Below are positions 1 to 11,552 of a stretch of DNA of 64,000 nucleotides, piece after piece. Below the pieces are notes generated by a model. The model made no database searches. It worked only from the letters and a program-made list of their open reading frames with translations, and was not told the DNA's origin. Origin of the DNA: Aphanomyces cochlioides (taxonomy: Eukaryota > Oomycota > Saprolegniomycetes > Saprolegniales > Verrucalvaceae); contig JAHQRK010000006.1 in NCBI GenBank assembly GCA_019828595.1, positions 2,356,001 through 2,420,000 on the forward strand, read 5' to 3'. The position numbers were made by a program, and so were the translations under genes. Every line of letters begins with the position of its first letter. Position 1 is the first letter of the stretch.

Positions 1-431
1 CCAGCGCTCGCCTCGTCCGTGTTATCACTGACCAGCGTCAAGTGGAGCAAAAGACCCTTGGTGAAATGGCTCTCCTTCCTGCTGCCGAGACGCGAACGCG
101 CCTCTTTGACATGTACCGTGACAAGCTGCTCAATCTGCAGGAGATTCCCAAACGCGCCGACTACAACCCGCAGTTCACGCTCTACTGCTGGTCCATTGAC
201 GACAATCGACTGACACGACGCCTCGTCGAACGCACGCAAGAATCGCTCGTCAAATTGCGCACGCGACGGAAGCTGGAAGCCGAAAGCCACAAGGATTTGA
301 TTGCCCGGTCAGATCAACTCGTCGAGCAGCATGACAAGGAAAAGTTTGACCGCGTGAGCTGGTCGCTCGACCGACTCGACCGGTCGATCCTGCACTTGGA
401 CCGCATGTTGATGCTCTTTGATCAATTCTAG
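1..431 (+). CDS. Hypothetical protein, C-terminal fragment
   Basis: An open frame runs in from the left edge (codons begin at base 3) and ends at a TAG at 429-431, so the N-terminus lies outside the window. The visible 142 residues are charged and helical, with many Arg, Glu, Leu and Asp residues and heptad-like spacing towards the end (SWSLDRLDRSILHLDRMLML), which suggests a coiled coil. No family was recognised. It is convergent with the FYVE-GAF gene, whose stop lies 96 bases downstream on the other strand. Coding status is inferred from the uninterrupted frame up to the window edge and from codon use similar to its neighbours. Confidence 0.6.
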   Translation, partial: SARLVRVITDQRQVEQKTLGEMALLPAAETRTRLFDMYRDKLLNLQEIPKRADYNPQFTLYCWSIDDNRLTRRLVERTQESLVKLRTRRKLEAESHKDLIARSDQLVEQHDKEKFDRVSWSLDRLDRSILHLDRMLMLFDQF

Positions 432-527
432 ACTAGAAGCATGCGATTAACTTAGAAAACGTTGTTGCTTCGACCGCAACAGAGGACTGACTACTACTAC
501 TGCTACCGATGGAAACTCTTGATACAC

Positions 528-1808
528 TTAGTTGCGATTGATCTGCGCGTCGATTCTCGCTTCCATTCGAGCAAGGTCGTATGTGAGTTTCTCGATCTGC
601 TCCGAGTGCGCGCCAAGGGTGTGGGACATGGAGATTTGCTGTGTCGCGAGTTGCTGTTGAGTCTGCGTCGTTTGACTCAGCAGGTTCATGAGCAAGTTCT
701 CCAAGTTGTTGGGATTGTTTGGAACAATGTCGCTGACCATCGTGGTCGACGAGACTCGATTGACCACTGTGAGTTGTTGTGTACTCCTTTGACTCGCTAG
801 AGTACGCAAACTGTCGGTACTTGCAGTGCTCGCGCGCGTGATGTCCGTGCCGCTGCTGCGACGACTCGTTGGACGATCCTCTTTCACGATCAAATGCTCC
901 ATCACCACGTTCGCCAACTTCTCCAGAATCGAGGCATCGCACGCGTCTCGCGGCATTGTGTCGAGGACGAAGACTGTACCGATAATCTGACCGGTTCGCG
1001 ATTCACAAATAGGGGCTGAAGCGTAGAAGCGAACGGCAGCAGCGCCAGTCACGAGTGGATTATGGCAAAAGCGGACATCTTTGGATGCGTCGAGCACAAC
1101 CAGGGGATCCTTGGACAAAATAGAATGCGCACAGAAAGCAACGGTTCGCGGGATCGACTTTTGGGCGAGACCAACGCTGGCTTTGAACCATTGTCGATCG
1201 CTGTCAATGAAAGACACGGCAGCCATCGGACAGTTGAGGCGTTTGCTCGCGAGGTCGCAGATGTTATCAAATACTGGCGACTTTGGCGTATCGAGGATAT
1301 TGAGTGCTAGAAGAACGCGGACTCGTTCTGCTTCATCTGCGGGCATTGGTGCTCTTGGCCATGGATGTTCCCAGTTGTAATCGAGTTCATAATCAAGTTG
1401 GTTGGTTGGGTAGTCAAAGAACTCCGTCTCGGATCTCGCAGCGGGCGATTGAAGATGATTCGAGAGCCAATTCCTCGACGATTCATCCATCGTGTCTTCG
1501 GTCGGGGCGAGGGGAGATCCAAGTTTTTGCGCGCCTGTGATCATGACGATGCATGAGAGGCAGACACGCACTTTGGTCGTTCCAATCGAGATAATGTTGA
1601 CATGTTTGTGAAGCGTGCAATTCCGGCACACGACTTCGCCACACATGCGGCAATGGTGCTTGCGGCGAAACGTGTTGAACGGTCTCGTACACACGTGGCA
1701 AAGTGTCCGTTCGTAGTCGCAGACCCAATCGTCCGCATGGACAAGCTGATCGACAATGAGCACGTCTTGGTTGACGGCAGTGACGGCGCTAAGTGGTGCA
1801 GGGGACAT
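528..1808 (-). CDS. FYVE zinc finger and GAF domain protein
   Basis: Single-exon gene of 426 residues. The ATG at 1808 is the first in-frame ATG; the frame extends six codons further, but only with non-ATG codons. A FYVE finger lies at about residues 35-88: eight Cys ligands in four CxxC pairs and the basic RKHHCRMCG signature, which in this family binds phosphatidylinositol 3-phosphate on endosomes. A GAF domain follows at about 180-305 (FDNICDLASKRLNCP through IIGTVFVLDT). The last third is Ser/Thr/Gln-rich, with a helical tail resembling a coiled coil. FYVE-GAF fusions are a characteristic expanded family in oomycetes. Likely role: endosome-associated small-molecule or redox sensing; the GAF ligand cannot be told from sequence. 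Confidence 0.88.
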   Translation of the reverse strand: MSPAPLSAVTAVNQDVLIVDQLVHADDWVCDYERTLCHVCTRPFNTFRRKHHCRMCGEVVCRNCTLHKHVNIISIGTTKVRVCLSCIVMITGAQKLGSPLAPTEDTMDESSRNWLSNHLQSPAARSETEFFDYPTNQLDYELDYNWEHPWPRAPMPADEAERVRVLLALNILDTPKSPVFDNICDLASKRLNCPMAAVSFIDSDRQWFKASVGLAQKSIPRTVAFCAHSILSKDPLVVLDASKDVRFCHNPLVTGAAAVRFYASAPICESRTGQIIGTVFVLDTMPRDACDASILEKLANVVMEHLIVKEDRPTSRRSSGTDITRASTASTDSLRTLASQRSTQQLTVVNRVSSTTMVSDIVPNNPNNLENLLMNLLSQTTQTQQQLATQQISMSHTLGAHSEQIEKLTYDLARMEARIDAQINRN

Positions 1809-2973
1809 CAAATTCTCAACTGGCAAGCTGCATCTTGCATCATTTTATCGAACGACGGATCCGTTTCTTGCTTTGCAAATCGAATGAGAGGAGAAATGCA
1901 CATCGCGAGAGCTGCAAGTTGACCAAAAGGCGTTTTTAGGAGAAAAACGTCTTCAATCTCACGATGGAAAAATCGAACCCTGACATGCAGGGCATGTTCG
2001 AAATACTCTCAAATTTTATATTTTTTGGTGATATATGACCATATAGTTTAAATGTACGAACACGATTATATTGGATATGAAAGGAATATACAATCTCACA
2101 ACATCTATTTCATATTTAAAGCGATCATTTAATATGCAAATATGAAATATATCATTTAGTAGAGGTAATTTAGAGGAGACGAGGATGCTGAAGGTTCGTG
2201 GCTGTTGTTGATCCAGTTGATGCTTCACCTTGGTCAATATGAGATTGAAAAGAGCTGAGGAAGGGTTTGATAGGCTGAGAGAGAGCTGTATCCTGTCGTG
2301 TTATTCTCGGGATGTATCGACCTCCAAGTCTCCGACATATCATACCAGTCAACCGTTTCAGAAACCGTTTTATACAGCGCTTCGATTAAATATTCTTGCC
2401 GTGTTGCATAGGTTGCTTGGTTTCTCTATATGGACAATCAAAGTTTGAAGCAATTGAAAGGTCAAAGGGTCAAGCGTTCCGCAGGACAACATGGACGAAA
2501 ACCTTCGAAAAACTACATGTTACGAAAGTACCTATTAAATCATATAACCCTTATAATAAAAAACTTGTATCATGGTCCTCAAGTATATATTTTTAGAGTT
2601 TTCGACGCTCCTCATGTGCTATGAGAATGTAGGTTTTTGTGAGTTTAACGTATAGGTTAAAATACGAGAATGTTGGTCGATGGACAACCGTGCCGAAACT
2701 GAGGCTGACGACGATCCCGACCTGCTCGAAGGGCAATGCTGCATGGCTATGTGATAAAGGCGATCTGGATCAGACATTGCAAGGAAGATGCCTTTGTATT
2801 GAGAGAAGAGAGAAGAGCGGCAGCGCGGTGATTCCTCTGCGATGTCCCGTGAGTGATATCTCATGTGCGATCTATCCTGATCTGGTCTCTCTGGCGATCT
2901 CGTGAGCGTGCCCAGATCAGAGAGATGTGTAACCAACGCCAAGTTCGTGGAGAAATGAACGACAAGGGTATCA
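1809..2973. other. Intergenic stretch, no supported gene
   Basis: About 1.16 kb between the 5' end of the FYVE-GAF gene and the 3' end of the DnaJ gene. Bases 1990-2170 are strongly AT-rich. Short frames exist (for example 2230-2448 on + and 2619-3077 on -), but none has a recognisable domain or plausible splice partner, and the last overlaps the DnaJ 3' end. I see no RNA gene and no clear repeat. Confidence 0.5.
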
Positions 2974-3926
2974 TTATTGGCCAAGGATCTTGACGATTGC
3001 GGTCTTTTGAAGCGTCGTGAGGTATTTTGGGAAGAGAATGTCGAATTTGACCACGAGATTGCCGTGCTGTGGCGCATCTACGTATGGCATGCCTTCGCCG
3101 CGAATGATCTTTTCTGAAGTCGGGTTCAGCACTTCGTTGCATGAGATCGCCAGCTTGCGCCCGTCGAGAGTTGGCACATCTACGGTACAGTCGGCGAGCG
3201 CATCCGCCAATCGAATCTTGGCCATGTAGATGAGATCGTGCTTGTGCCGCGTATAACATGCGTGTTTCGCTTCCACGATTGTAAAGACAACATCTCCAGC
3301 TCGCCGCTCCTTTGTTTCCACGCCATCGTTCTCAAACGTGACTTTGGTGCCAGCTGACCATCCTCGCTGGATCTTGATGGCAAACTCTTTCGGCTCCTCC
3401 GCAAGTTCATCTCCGTGGAGTCTTGTCCGTGTGAGGCTGACTTTCTTCACCGCGCCACCCACGTAAAGCTCTTCCAGCGTGCACTCCACCGTCGCTTCAA
3501 GCGGGGGGTTCTTCTCGGGGCCTTTCTTCTTGAGTGCTCCTGAGAAGGGAAGCGTGTCGCCAAAGCCAAAGTCACTGAATGGGTTGGTCGTGCCAAAGAA
3601 CTTGGCAAAAATCTCGTCGGCTTGTCGATCCTGGAACGAATAGCCATCGCCGACGCCATTGCGAAGTCCATCGTAGCCATGCTGGTCGTAGATGGCGCGT
3701 TTTGCGGGATCGCTCAGGACATCGTACGCCTCTGAAATCTCGTGGAACTTGGACTGCGCTTCGTCGCGGTTATCTTTGTTCTTATCGGGATGCCATTTCA
3801 TGGCGAGTTTGCGGTACCTAGACGCAGAGTGAGAGGATACACACATGGGGAGTAAGCGGCGTACGCTTTCTTGATCTCTTGATCGGTTGCGCCGCGGATC
3901 ACGCCGAGGATCTCATAGAAGTCCAT
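2974..3926 (-). CDS. Type II (DNAJB-like) DnaJ co-chaperone
   Basis: Two exons: 3865-3926 and 2974-3817, with a 47-nt intron at 3818-3864 (GTACGC...TCTAG). Splicing restores the J-domain sequence [16 protein letters not shown], with the HPD motif that stimulates Hsp70 ATPase. The product is 301 residues: J domain at 1-70, a short Gly/Phe linker (GFGDTLPF), no Cys-rich zinc repeats, and the two C-terminal beta-barrel substrate domains ([15 protein letters not shown], then [10 protein letters not shown]). That order is the type II Hsp40/Sis1 layout, about the usual length. It probably acts in cytosol and nucleus with Hsp70. Its start codon is 77 bases from the stop of the upstream NIPA gene on the same strand. 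Confidence 0.93.
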
Positions 3927-4003
3927 GATCAAAGTCAAGTTGGGAAATGGCATCAAGCAGTTTCTTAGCTAAATTTATCACTCAATGGACAAGCATGCAG
4001 GGC

Positions 4004-5406
4004 TCAAGCCTCTAAACGAACGTAGCCATCCGTCGACTTGTTTCTTCCTTGGGGTAAGAGCGGTGATGTCGTCAGGCACGCATCCAAGTCTTGCGGATCG
4101 TTCAGGGGCACTTCATCCAGTTGGAATTGCAATTTTTCAACCGAGTCGGATGAAGTTTCCGCAGCATACGACGTCAGGGAAGGCTGTGGCTTGGAAGGAT
4201 GCTGGACGAGAAAGTAGACGCCCGCAAAGATCAAAATGAGGGCCAGAGGGTACAAAATCCACTTCTCGGTCGAAAAACCACGCTCGGAGTCGTAGAAGAC
4301 AATGCCACCGACGACACTGAAAGAGATCCAAAAGGCTTGGAAGACCGGAAAGACCGTCATGGTGTCGCCCAACGACGTCGCCATGTTGAGCAAATGCGTC
4401 TGAATCAAGATGCACGTGATCATGCCGCCGACAAAGAAGTACGTGACCGCGTACACAAATTGATTCTGCCCTTCGATCGTCAGCTCGATCATCATGACCG
4501 AGCATTTAGCAAGCAGGACGGAAATTGCACCGACGATGCCAGAACACGTCGCGTAGTAGAAGGGAACGCGTGCATCGTTGGCATCCATTGGAAGCGGCGT
4601 TGCGGACGACAATGAAGTCGCGCGTTCAGGTTGTGTCTTCCGAGACGAAACAGTAGGACCAGGTTGATTCTGAAGGAGTTTTTCTTCCAAGGCTTCCATA
4701 CGCCGCTCCAAGTCTTGGAAACGCGACTCCGTTTTCTAAGCATAAGTGTGACGCTGAAGATGGGAGGAGGACGAGGAGAAACCTTGTGGATATCCTTTTG
4801 TCGTTGATGAGACCATCGGATTTGGCTCTTAAGAGTATGTGCGAGGGATCCTTTGATCTTGGCGAGGATGAAGATGACCGAGACGACGACACATGAGATG
4901 TAAATGACAAATTCTACAATGTGTCATACTCCATGTCCACTCGACTAGGACGTACCTCGTCGGGTGAAGAACTGCTCGAGGACTGGCAATGGATACGTCA
5001 CATCGGGCTCGGAGATGGCCGAGATGACAACAACGCCAGCTATAACGAGGACGACGCCAACCAAGTCGGTTCGGTAGAGTGTCTCTTGGTTCATGTAGTG
5101 AGCAATCACGACATTGGCAATGAGCGTCGAGCCTCCACCCAGTGCAGCAACGAGCGCTTGCGTCGCAAAACCAAACGCGGCAAAGTCGCCGATGCTGCCG
5201 AGAATCACCATCACGAGGCCAACCCACCACACAGGTCGCATTATGTACGGTCGCTGGTCGGCTTCTGGTCTCTTCTGCTCCTGCCTGTGCGAGTACTTTT
5301 GAATATTCACACCAAAGTTCGATATGATAGACGCAGCTACGGCCATGATGCCGCCCATAACATCTCGATGTGACGGCGTATACAGGAGCGGTGCTACCGT
5401 CGTCAT
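4004..5406 (-). CDS. NIPA-family magnesium transporter
   Basis: Three exons: 4956-5406, 4783-4913 and 4004-4735, with introns of 42 and 47 nt; both keep the frame (phases 1 and 0). The 437-residue product begins MTTVAPLLY and has multiple hydrophobic helices typical of the NIPA family: the first is GGIMAVAASIISNFGVNIQK, later ones include AISVLLAKCSVMMIELTI and YAVTYFFVGGMITCILI. NIPA proteins carry Mg2+ across plasma or endosomal membranes and belong to the drug/metabolite transporter fold. A hydrophilic segment of about 80 residues encoded around the second and third exons separates two membrane halves. It is divergent from the PH-EDR2 gene; the gap between the two starts holds a TCCGGAT pair. 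Confidence 0.9.
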
Positions 5407-5653
5407 GGTCGACCCCAAATCTTTTTCTCACCAGGCGGAAAAACCGATACAGAATGTTGGTCAAACCACGACTCGACCTCATTGCCACGCCTGAGTCAAT
5501 TCTTACGCCTCCTTGAGCTGTCTCCTCGTATCTACACGATCTATAGACAATTTATTCCCCAAGATCTGCTTTTACATCTCAAAAGAGCCGCTCTACCGTC
5601 GGAAGGATCGCTGGCCGTTGCCGTCTTTCTCCATGGAGATTGGACGGATGCAA

Positions 5654-5673
5654 TCCGGATAACGCATCCGGAT
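5654..5673. promoter_or_regulatory. Paired TCCGGAT motif, divergent promoter
   Basis: TCCGGATA at 5654-5661 and TCCGGATG at 5667-5673 lie 46-65 bases upstream of the ATG at 5719 and about 250 bases upstream of the NIPA start. The same motif recurs upstream of at least seven other units in the window. Being palindromic at its core (ATCCGGAT), it could serve both directions. Confidence 0.55.
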
Positions 5674-5718
5674 GTCCATGTCAAAAATCGGTTTCATTTT
5701 GTCAACAGGATTGGATTG

Positions 5719-7793
5719 ATGCATCTGGGGCGGCGCCGACTCGCGTCCAAGTCGCCACATAAAGTCGAGGAAGAAGAGCTCCCAATGGACAAATCAACAG
5801 ACGAAATGTCGTCGCCGAAGAGTAATGGCTCGTTCCAAATGTTTCGCCTTGCTAGCGACACGAAGATGAAAAGAATGAGAGTGAGACCACCAGAGACAAC
5901 ATCGGATTCACCAACGCTGTGGAATCACATGACGACGCCAGTCAAGACGGGATATCTCAGCAAGCTAAGCACTGGCAAGTGGAAGCGACGACGTTGGCAT
6001 GAAAGATGGTTCGTTCTAACTTCAAATGGTGCGCTGCACTACTTCAAGTATGAACAACGACGGGATGGGCATCACACGCCCCAAGATTCATTCATGCTTC
6101 ATGAGTCTGGAGCACTTCTGACGATCCAAGTGGATCTCCCACGAGGCACGCCAACACCGTTCTGCTTTGCCATCACAGTCCTCGGAGAAACCCTTCTTGT
6201 TTGTGCCAATACTGAGAAAGAGTTTCGTGAATGGACAAATGCCATCTCGACTGCGATCAATCCCGAGAAAACAGAAAGCGCGACAACGCCGCCGCTTGAA
6301 TGGAAAAGTGGAACAAGCCTGGAATCTATAGGCTCGCGCGACTTAGACGGTGGTTGGTCAGATTGGCTGCGCTGGCCAAGAGCGACGGGCTTACTCGTCG
6401 GCGTGAATACCGCGGTGGGTACGATTCCTCAGTCCTTGCATCGTCTTTTCATGGCGTTGTAGGACTTCTCCATTATGGGAATTGGTACTTTGTGGTGCTG
6501 ACTGTGATCTCAATGAATCTCGTCTTATTGTGGCACTTAACAAGTCGGATACAGAAGAAAGCGGTTACAACAACCACGGAAGAACTGACTGTGAGTCCAC
6601 CGCCACCATCTAAGCCTGTTGCGGGCACAATCAACGGTAAGTCGCTTGCTGCATTCCTCAGTGCTTAAGCAACATGCGTAGGCACGAGAGCCGTTGCTGG
6701 TTGCTCGATGAAGGAATGCAAAGTCGAGCCGTATGAAGCTGGCTGTTGGACCCAGCTCGCCGCCACTCGTTTCAACGTTCGAAAAGGCACGTTTCCTCTT
6801 CAAACTCTCATGTTCACCTTGCTGAAGGTCCCAACTACCGACGCACGAAAGCCAAAGCGCCGTCTGAAAACGCCTTGTTGACGCTGGTTGCAACCGACGC
6901 GTACCGGGTACATTGAATGTCTTGGGATCGATTACGAAGACTTGGCAGTCGGACATGAAGATTGACAACATTGGCAAAGTCGTCCAGTTGCCGGACCTGC
7001 CGAACGGAAGGTTTACTCCTCACTACAATGTCCATCGTCACTCATTGTTCTAGACGGGATATCTTGATCATCAATTGCCAAGTGCCCTGCTATACCCCAT
7101 CGAATCCATTGGTAGCCCTTTGATGTAAAATTTCTAGTGATCAAACAACTTGTAGTGGGGAGAACAAAAGACTGACGGCGATGGCTTTAACTTTGTCACG
7201 TACTTTGCGATCCCGCCGACCGTCCGCGACAAGATTAACGAAACCAACCCCACAGAACCTGCAATCAAAGTGAGCACCATCTCGAAGTCTTCTTGCCCAT
7301 GTACCTTTTTCTCTAGCTCTTCAAAGCTTTCCTCCAAGACGACAGCCCGATAGTACGTACTCCAGACAGAATGATCGATGATGGATATGGACGGTTGTAG
7401 CGCGATCGTCTTAAAGCGATTGGTGTCGTCGTGAATCCAACCGAACAGAATCTTGGCCGCATGGTACGTCGTCACATTCGCGACGTCGTTGCAATTTTTT
7501 GCCTTCTCTAGGAGAAGCATCTGCTTGAGACGTACAATGGGCAGCCCATTCTAACTCGCCCGCAGCATCGCTTTTATCGCGGCGATGGCTATTTTGAAGT
7601 CGACATTGACGCGCACATTTTTAACTTTGTCGCTCGCAAGGGACTATGTGGCGTGGCCGACCATTTCGGCAACATGGTGGTCGACTTTGGGTTTGTCCTC
7701 GAAGGCCAAGAAGACGACGAACTTCCGGAGCAAATCCTTGGCTGCGTGAGACTTTGCAAAGTCGATTTGAAAAATGCACCGCGACTGGCGTAG
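5719..7793 (+). CDS. PH domain - membrane helix - EDR2_C protein, copy A
   Basis: Ten exons: 5719-6418, 6463-6636, 6682-6786, 6828-6907, 6949-7010, 7054-7111, 7156-7269, 7317-7352, 7401-7463 and 7512-7793, giving 557 residues. A PH domain (KTGYLSKLSTGKWKRRRWHERW to EFREWTNAIS) is followed by one hydrophobic helix (WYFVVLTVISMNLVLLWHL) and an EDR2 C-terminal domain (DUF1336: FNVRKGPNYRRTKAKAPS, RDRLKAIGVVVNP, GYFEVDIDAHIF, GNMVVDFGFVLEG). In plants, PH/EDR2_C proteins are membrane-associated lipid-binding defence regulators; that role is not shown here. The intron at 6787-6827 is GC-AG. The start was chosen as the first ATG past the upstream TCCGGAT pair; the open frame before it has no ATG. 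A paralogue lies tail-to-tail downstream. Confidence 0.85.
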
Positions 7794-7825
7794 ACCAAGG
7801 ATGCATTATATAATATAGTCGTTTA

Positions 7826-9883
7826 TTAATGAAACGAGATATGCGAAGCCGTCTTGACGTCGATTTTGCAAAGAGACCCGCTGCCAAAGATGTTCTCTGG
7901 CAATTCGTCGTCGTCATGTCCTTCCATGACAAATCCAAAATCAACCACCATGTTGCCGAAGTGCTCCGTGATGCCTGTCAACCCTTTCCGTGCGAGGTAG
8001 TTGAAGATATGTCCATCAATGTCGACTTCAAAATAGCCATCGCCGCGATAAAAGCGATGTTCAGGCCGCGTCAAAAGTGGCTGGCCATTGTATGTCTCAA
8101 GTAAATGTTTTTCCTACGAAACCAACATGTCAATGCCAGTTTTAGATGAAGAGGCTACCAGTCGCCCCAGCTTTTGTTCGGCTGGATTTGCTACGATGAC
8201 GATAGCCTTCAGCCGATCCCGTACATGGCTATCTTCTTCCAGAAACCATTTTAGGAGCTACGAAGCGGAATGAGCCGACATCTATATGGTTCTTCTTCCA
8301 TCTACCTTGATTTGAGGATGCGCAGGATCTTCATCTTGATCCAATTGTTCACGAATAGCTTTAGGAATGGCAAAATAAGTAATAAAGTTGATGCCCACAC
8401 CGTCCGTCTTCTGTTCTCCCCACTAGTGGAACAGAATTTAGGAAATGACATCAAACTTGGTATCATACGAGCGGATTTGACGGGGTGTAGCATGGTATTT
8501 GAGTGTTCAGTATGAACAAGTCGGTTCTAAACACATGTAGGTAATGGAAAGGAAGTAAGGAAGAGGATAAGTACCGGCCATCGGCATCTTTCGGAAGCTG
8601 AACCTTGCTTCCAACGTTGTCGATCTTCAAATCCGACTACAAGCATGTTATCAACAAGGCAGGAGTAGTTGGTGCGCACCTGAAACACATCCACAGCGAC
8701 AAGTTCCAAAAGTGCTGGGCCAGACGGCGCTTTGGTCTTGTTGCGCTTGTAATTTGGACCTGTGAAGGAATTAACCAACGCAAGCGTCAGCATGCACACC
8801 TTTTCGAACTCTGAAGCGAGTGGCATCTAAAGGTGCCCAAGCCCGCTTTGCAGTATTGGAGGCCTCTGCTGCCACCGCATCAAGCGAGCATCCTGCATAC
8901 GCCCTCTTTCCATCGACATAGCCAATAGCTCCATGGGGAATAGCTTTCGTGGGTTTGCATTCTACATAATGGTAAGTTCTGTCATTGTGGTAGGACTCAC
9001 CAGTCTGGGGTTCAGCCATCGGTTCGCCCTCAGGCAAGGGTTTAATCACGGGCGGTATGACAGTGTACGGAGTGCTGATCGGTCTGTAGAGCCAAAAGTA
9101 CCAAATACAAAATGCGGCAATAAGCGCAATGGAAGTGACAATGAGGTCGAGATTGAGCACCATGAATGGATTCAGGACAAAGCACACACCCACGGCAAAG
9201 CTTGGTGAGTCGAAAATAGTCCATGGATCATAGCATGAGGAAACAACGGGTTCGTCAAACGTGGAAAGGCTATCACGTGGGAACTGCAGTGCCTCTGTCG
9301 GGATTACAAGTGGTGCAGCGTTTGGATCCATGGCAGAGGAGATGGCGGTAGTCCACTCTTGGAATTCGCTTTTCGTCGCAGCACATAGGAACAAACTCTT
9401 GCTTCCTGATGTAATAGAGAAACAAAACGGTGTCGGTGTGTTGCGCGGCAAATCTGTCGGGATCTCGAGGATAGCTGTCTTGTTCAGGACAAACGTATCT
9501 CGTGGTGGTGTGAGCTTCTTCTTCTTCTTGCCTTTCTTGGCCGATGGTGGCATCGACTTGAAATATGTCAACGCTCCATGTTCCAACACAAACCAGCGCT
9601 GTCGCCACTTATGTTTCTTGTTCCACTTGCCCCTGTTATACTTGGAGAGATACCCAGCTTTGAGTGGGTCCATTGCACTCGACGAAGACGAACTCGTTGG
9701 GCTTAGTTCCACCGCCATGTCTTTCAAAGCGTCGACGTCCGCGACACTCATAGACTGGCGGACGTACTGCGATGACGATGACGGCGACGGCGATGCTGGG
9801 ATCATAAAGGCTCCGATGTGCTCCCAATGTGATGATGCCTGGACCGAGTGCAACCTCTGGCGTCGTTGCCAGATGGAGTGCAT
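7826..9883 (-). CDS. PH domain - membrane helix - EDR2_C protein, copy B
   Basis: Seven exons: 8800-9883, 8680-8759, 8575-8636, 8469-8526, 8306-8422, 8159-8257 and 7826-8113; 595 residues. It has the same architecture as copy A: PH domain (LKAGYLSKYNRGKWNKKHKW), membrane helix (LIVTSIALIAAFCIWYFWLY), EDR2_C (FRVRKGPNYKRNKTKAPSG, VRDRLKAIVIVANP, FGNMVVDFGFVMEGHDDD). Exons 2-4 are 80, 62 and 58 nt, identical in length to their copy A counterparts. Copy B lacks three copy A introns. A 39-nt in-frame stretch at 8962-9000 with a GTGAGT donor and TAG acceptor is probably a further intron; removing it gives 582 residues. Alternative starts are internal Met codons before SVADVDAL. Genes A and B end 32 bases apart. 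Confidence 0.84.
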
Positions 9884-11552
9884 CAACTCGAGTCAGTTAG
9901 GAGTGGTGTTCAACCCACATCGTACCAGAGGGTTGACACAGTATATTTCATGTCATATTATTTGCAAAAGTGCGCCAAATAGATTCGGTTGAAGTTGGCT
10001 CGAAATCCATTCCGGCATTGAAATTTCCGACCGTATACACAACTCACGACGAGATTTATACTTGAATTTAGTATGAATTGATTGTTATCATGTGGTCGTA
10101 AAATGTCACTCCTTCTCACCGACCAGTAACCCGTTCGAGACCGCTTCATTCCGTCGTCGCGAAATCTCAGGTCCATCTCTTGACTGGATTTCAATATTTC
10201 ATACAAAGTTCAACATCAACGTAAAAAAATATCATGGCATTTGTGTGGGTTGGACAAGATGCGCAATATAAAACACGAAACTGGAAAAAAGACAGAGCAC
10301 CAATTTTTATTGCTGTCGAGTTTGTATGGGTATCAACAAGGTTAGCATACAAAGTTTCAAACAAACTCAGATTACAATATATTGCAACCTGGTAAACAAT
10401 CCAGCAATTTCGAAAAATATATTGTATTGTCTTTTTCACTGAAATTTGTATTTTTGACAAAAATTGAAATATTCTCAAATACTATTCAGGTATAGTGAGT
10501 TCAAGTGTAATGTGAAAGTACATTCAATAAAGTAAAGTATTGAATGTGTGTTTTGTGTGTGTTTTTGTCAAGAAGACAAATACTCGATTCTGATTGGCTA
10601 TAGATTTCGAATAGATTTGGAAAAATAGATACATTTTTCACCCCGTTCACAATTTAGAGTGTATGTAGCAATATGGATTAGCAATATATTGTGACCTAGG
10701 CAGTCATCTCGCGACTTGGACTTGAAGGTTCATCGCCATGGAAACGAGCAAGCTGGTTCGGACGAGTAGCTGGGGAAGACCTAATCGGGGATGTCTATAA
10801 AGATGATAAACCTTTCTTCGCAGCGGCGACTATTAATCGAAAAGGCGATCATGAGTTGTCCAACGGTGAGATGTTGAAGTGAAATGTATGGGAATGTCAA
10901 GAGGTTGGGTCATTTTTGTCGACAGAAAATTGTGAAATGATTCAGCTGAATCTATGCAAGATGCGAAAGTTGCGCGTGTTTGTCTCTGAGAGAGGCGACC
11001 TCGAACGATGAATTGGAGAGCGGGATACGTATAGCATCGTTGTCGCCGGCCTGCAGTGGTTTGTTGCTGCACGACGTGGTGGCCCATACAACTCCAAACA
11101 TCTCTCAATACATGAGCAGCAATCTCTTGCCAGCGCCGAGAGTTTCCTCCAAAAGATCAATCTACATGATAGACAGTATTGGGTCTGTGAGGATGTTGCC
11201 GATTGTGCTCGCTTAGGGAATGCTTTATCGCCTGAGAAATCGTGTAGCCACCTGGATTGCGGTGATAAATCGTTCGAAGTAGGTTGTGTGCTGTCGAGTT
11301 GGGGGTTCCATCGTAACAACACTGTTGCGAAGAGGTGAGTTGCAGCTTCGACCAGTACAAGCGTCGACAGAGTGTCATTCTTAGAACCACTTGCCTGTCG
11401 GTGACCTCCAATTTTGTCAATGCTGACTTCCAAAGCCTCGTGTGGCACTTTGTCCTGGTCGAAGATCGCGTGACCTTTCGATCATATTCAAAAATTGATA
11501 TCAAATTTATATTATTTTCATACAAAATGCTTGTTATTTTATTTTCAGCTTC
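9884..11552. other. Gene-poor stretch holding a dispersed repeat
   Basis: About 1.7 kb. Bases 9960-10680 are AT-rich and include the repeat at 10424-10661. Bases 10690-11460 are less AT-rich and have overlapping frames of 160-170 codons on the minus strand (for example 10942-11448 and 11157-11642), but I could not join them into one protein or recognise a domain. This could be a decayed gene. The far right end probably holds the 5' UTR of the multi-GAF gene. Confidence 0.4.
10424..10661 (+). repeat. Dispersed AT-rich repeat, copy 1
   Basis: Shares long matched blocks, in order and orientation, with 27709-27937: the opening GTATTGTCTTTTTCAC, the block AAATACTCGATTCTGATT followed by GGCT, and the end TCACAATTTAGA. 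It holds an internal inverted repeat (GTATTTTTGACAAAAA near 10450 against TTTTTGTCAAGAAGACAAAT near 10563) that the second copy keeps with different bases. Non-coding; probably a small non-autonomous element. Confidence 0.7.

Noticed and set aside
2619..3077. 152-codon minus-strand frame overlapping the DnaJ 3' end
   Set aside because: Starts inside the DnaJ coding region in another frame; low-complexity Ser/Arg-rich translation with no homology seen.
5482..5718. N-terminal extension of the PH-EDR2 gene
   Set aside because: It has no ATG, crosses the TCCGGAT promoter pair, and the PH paralogue shows no matching sequence.
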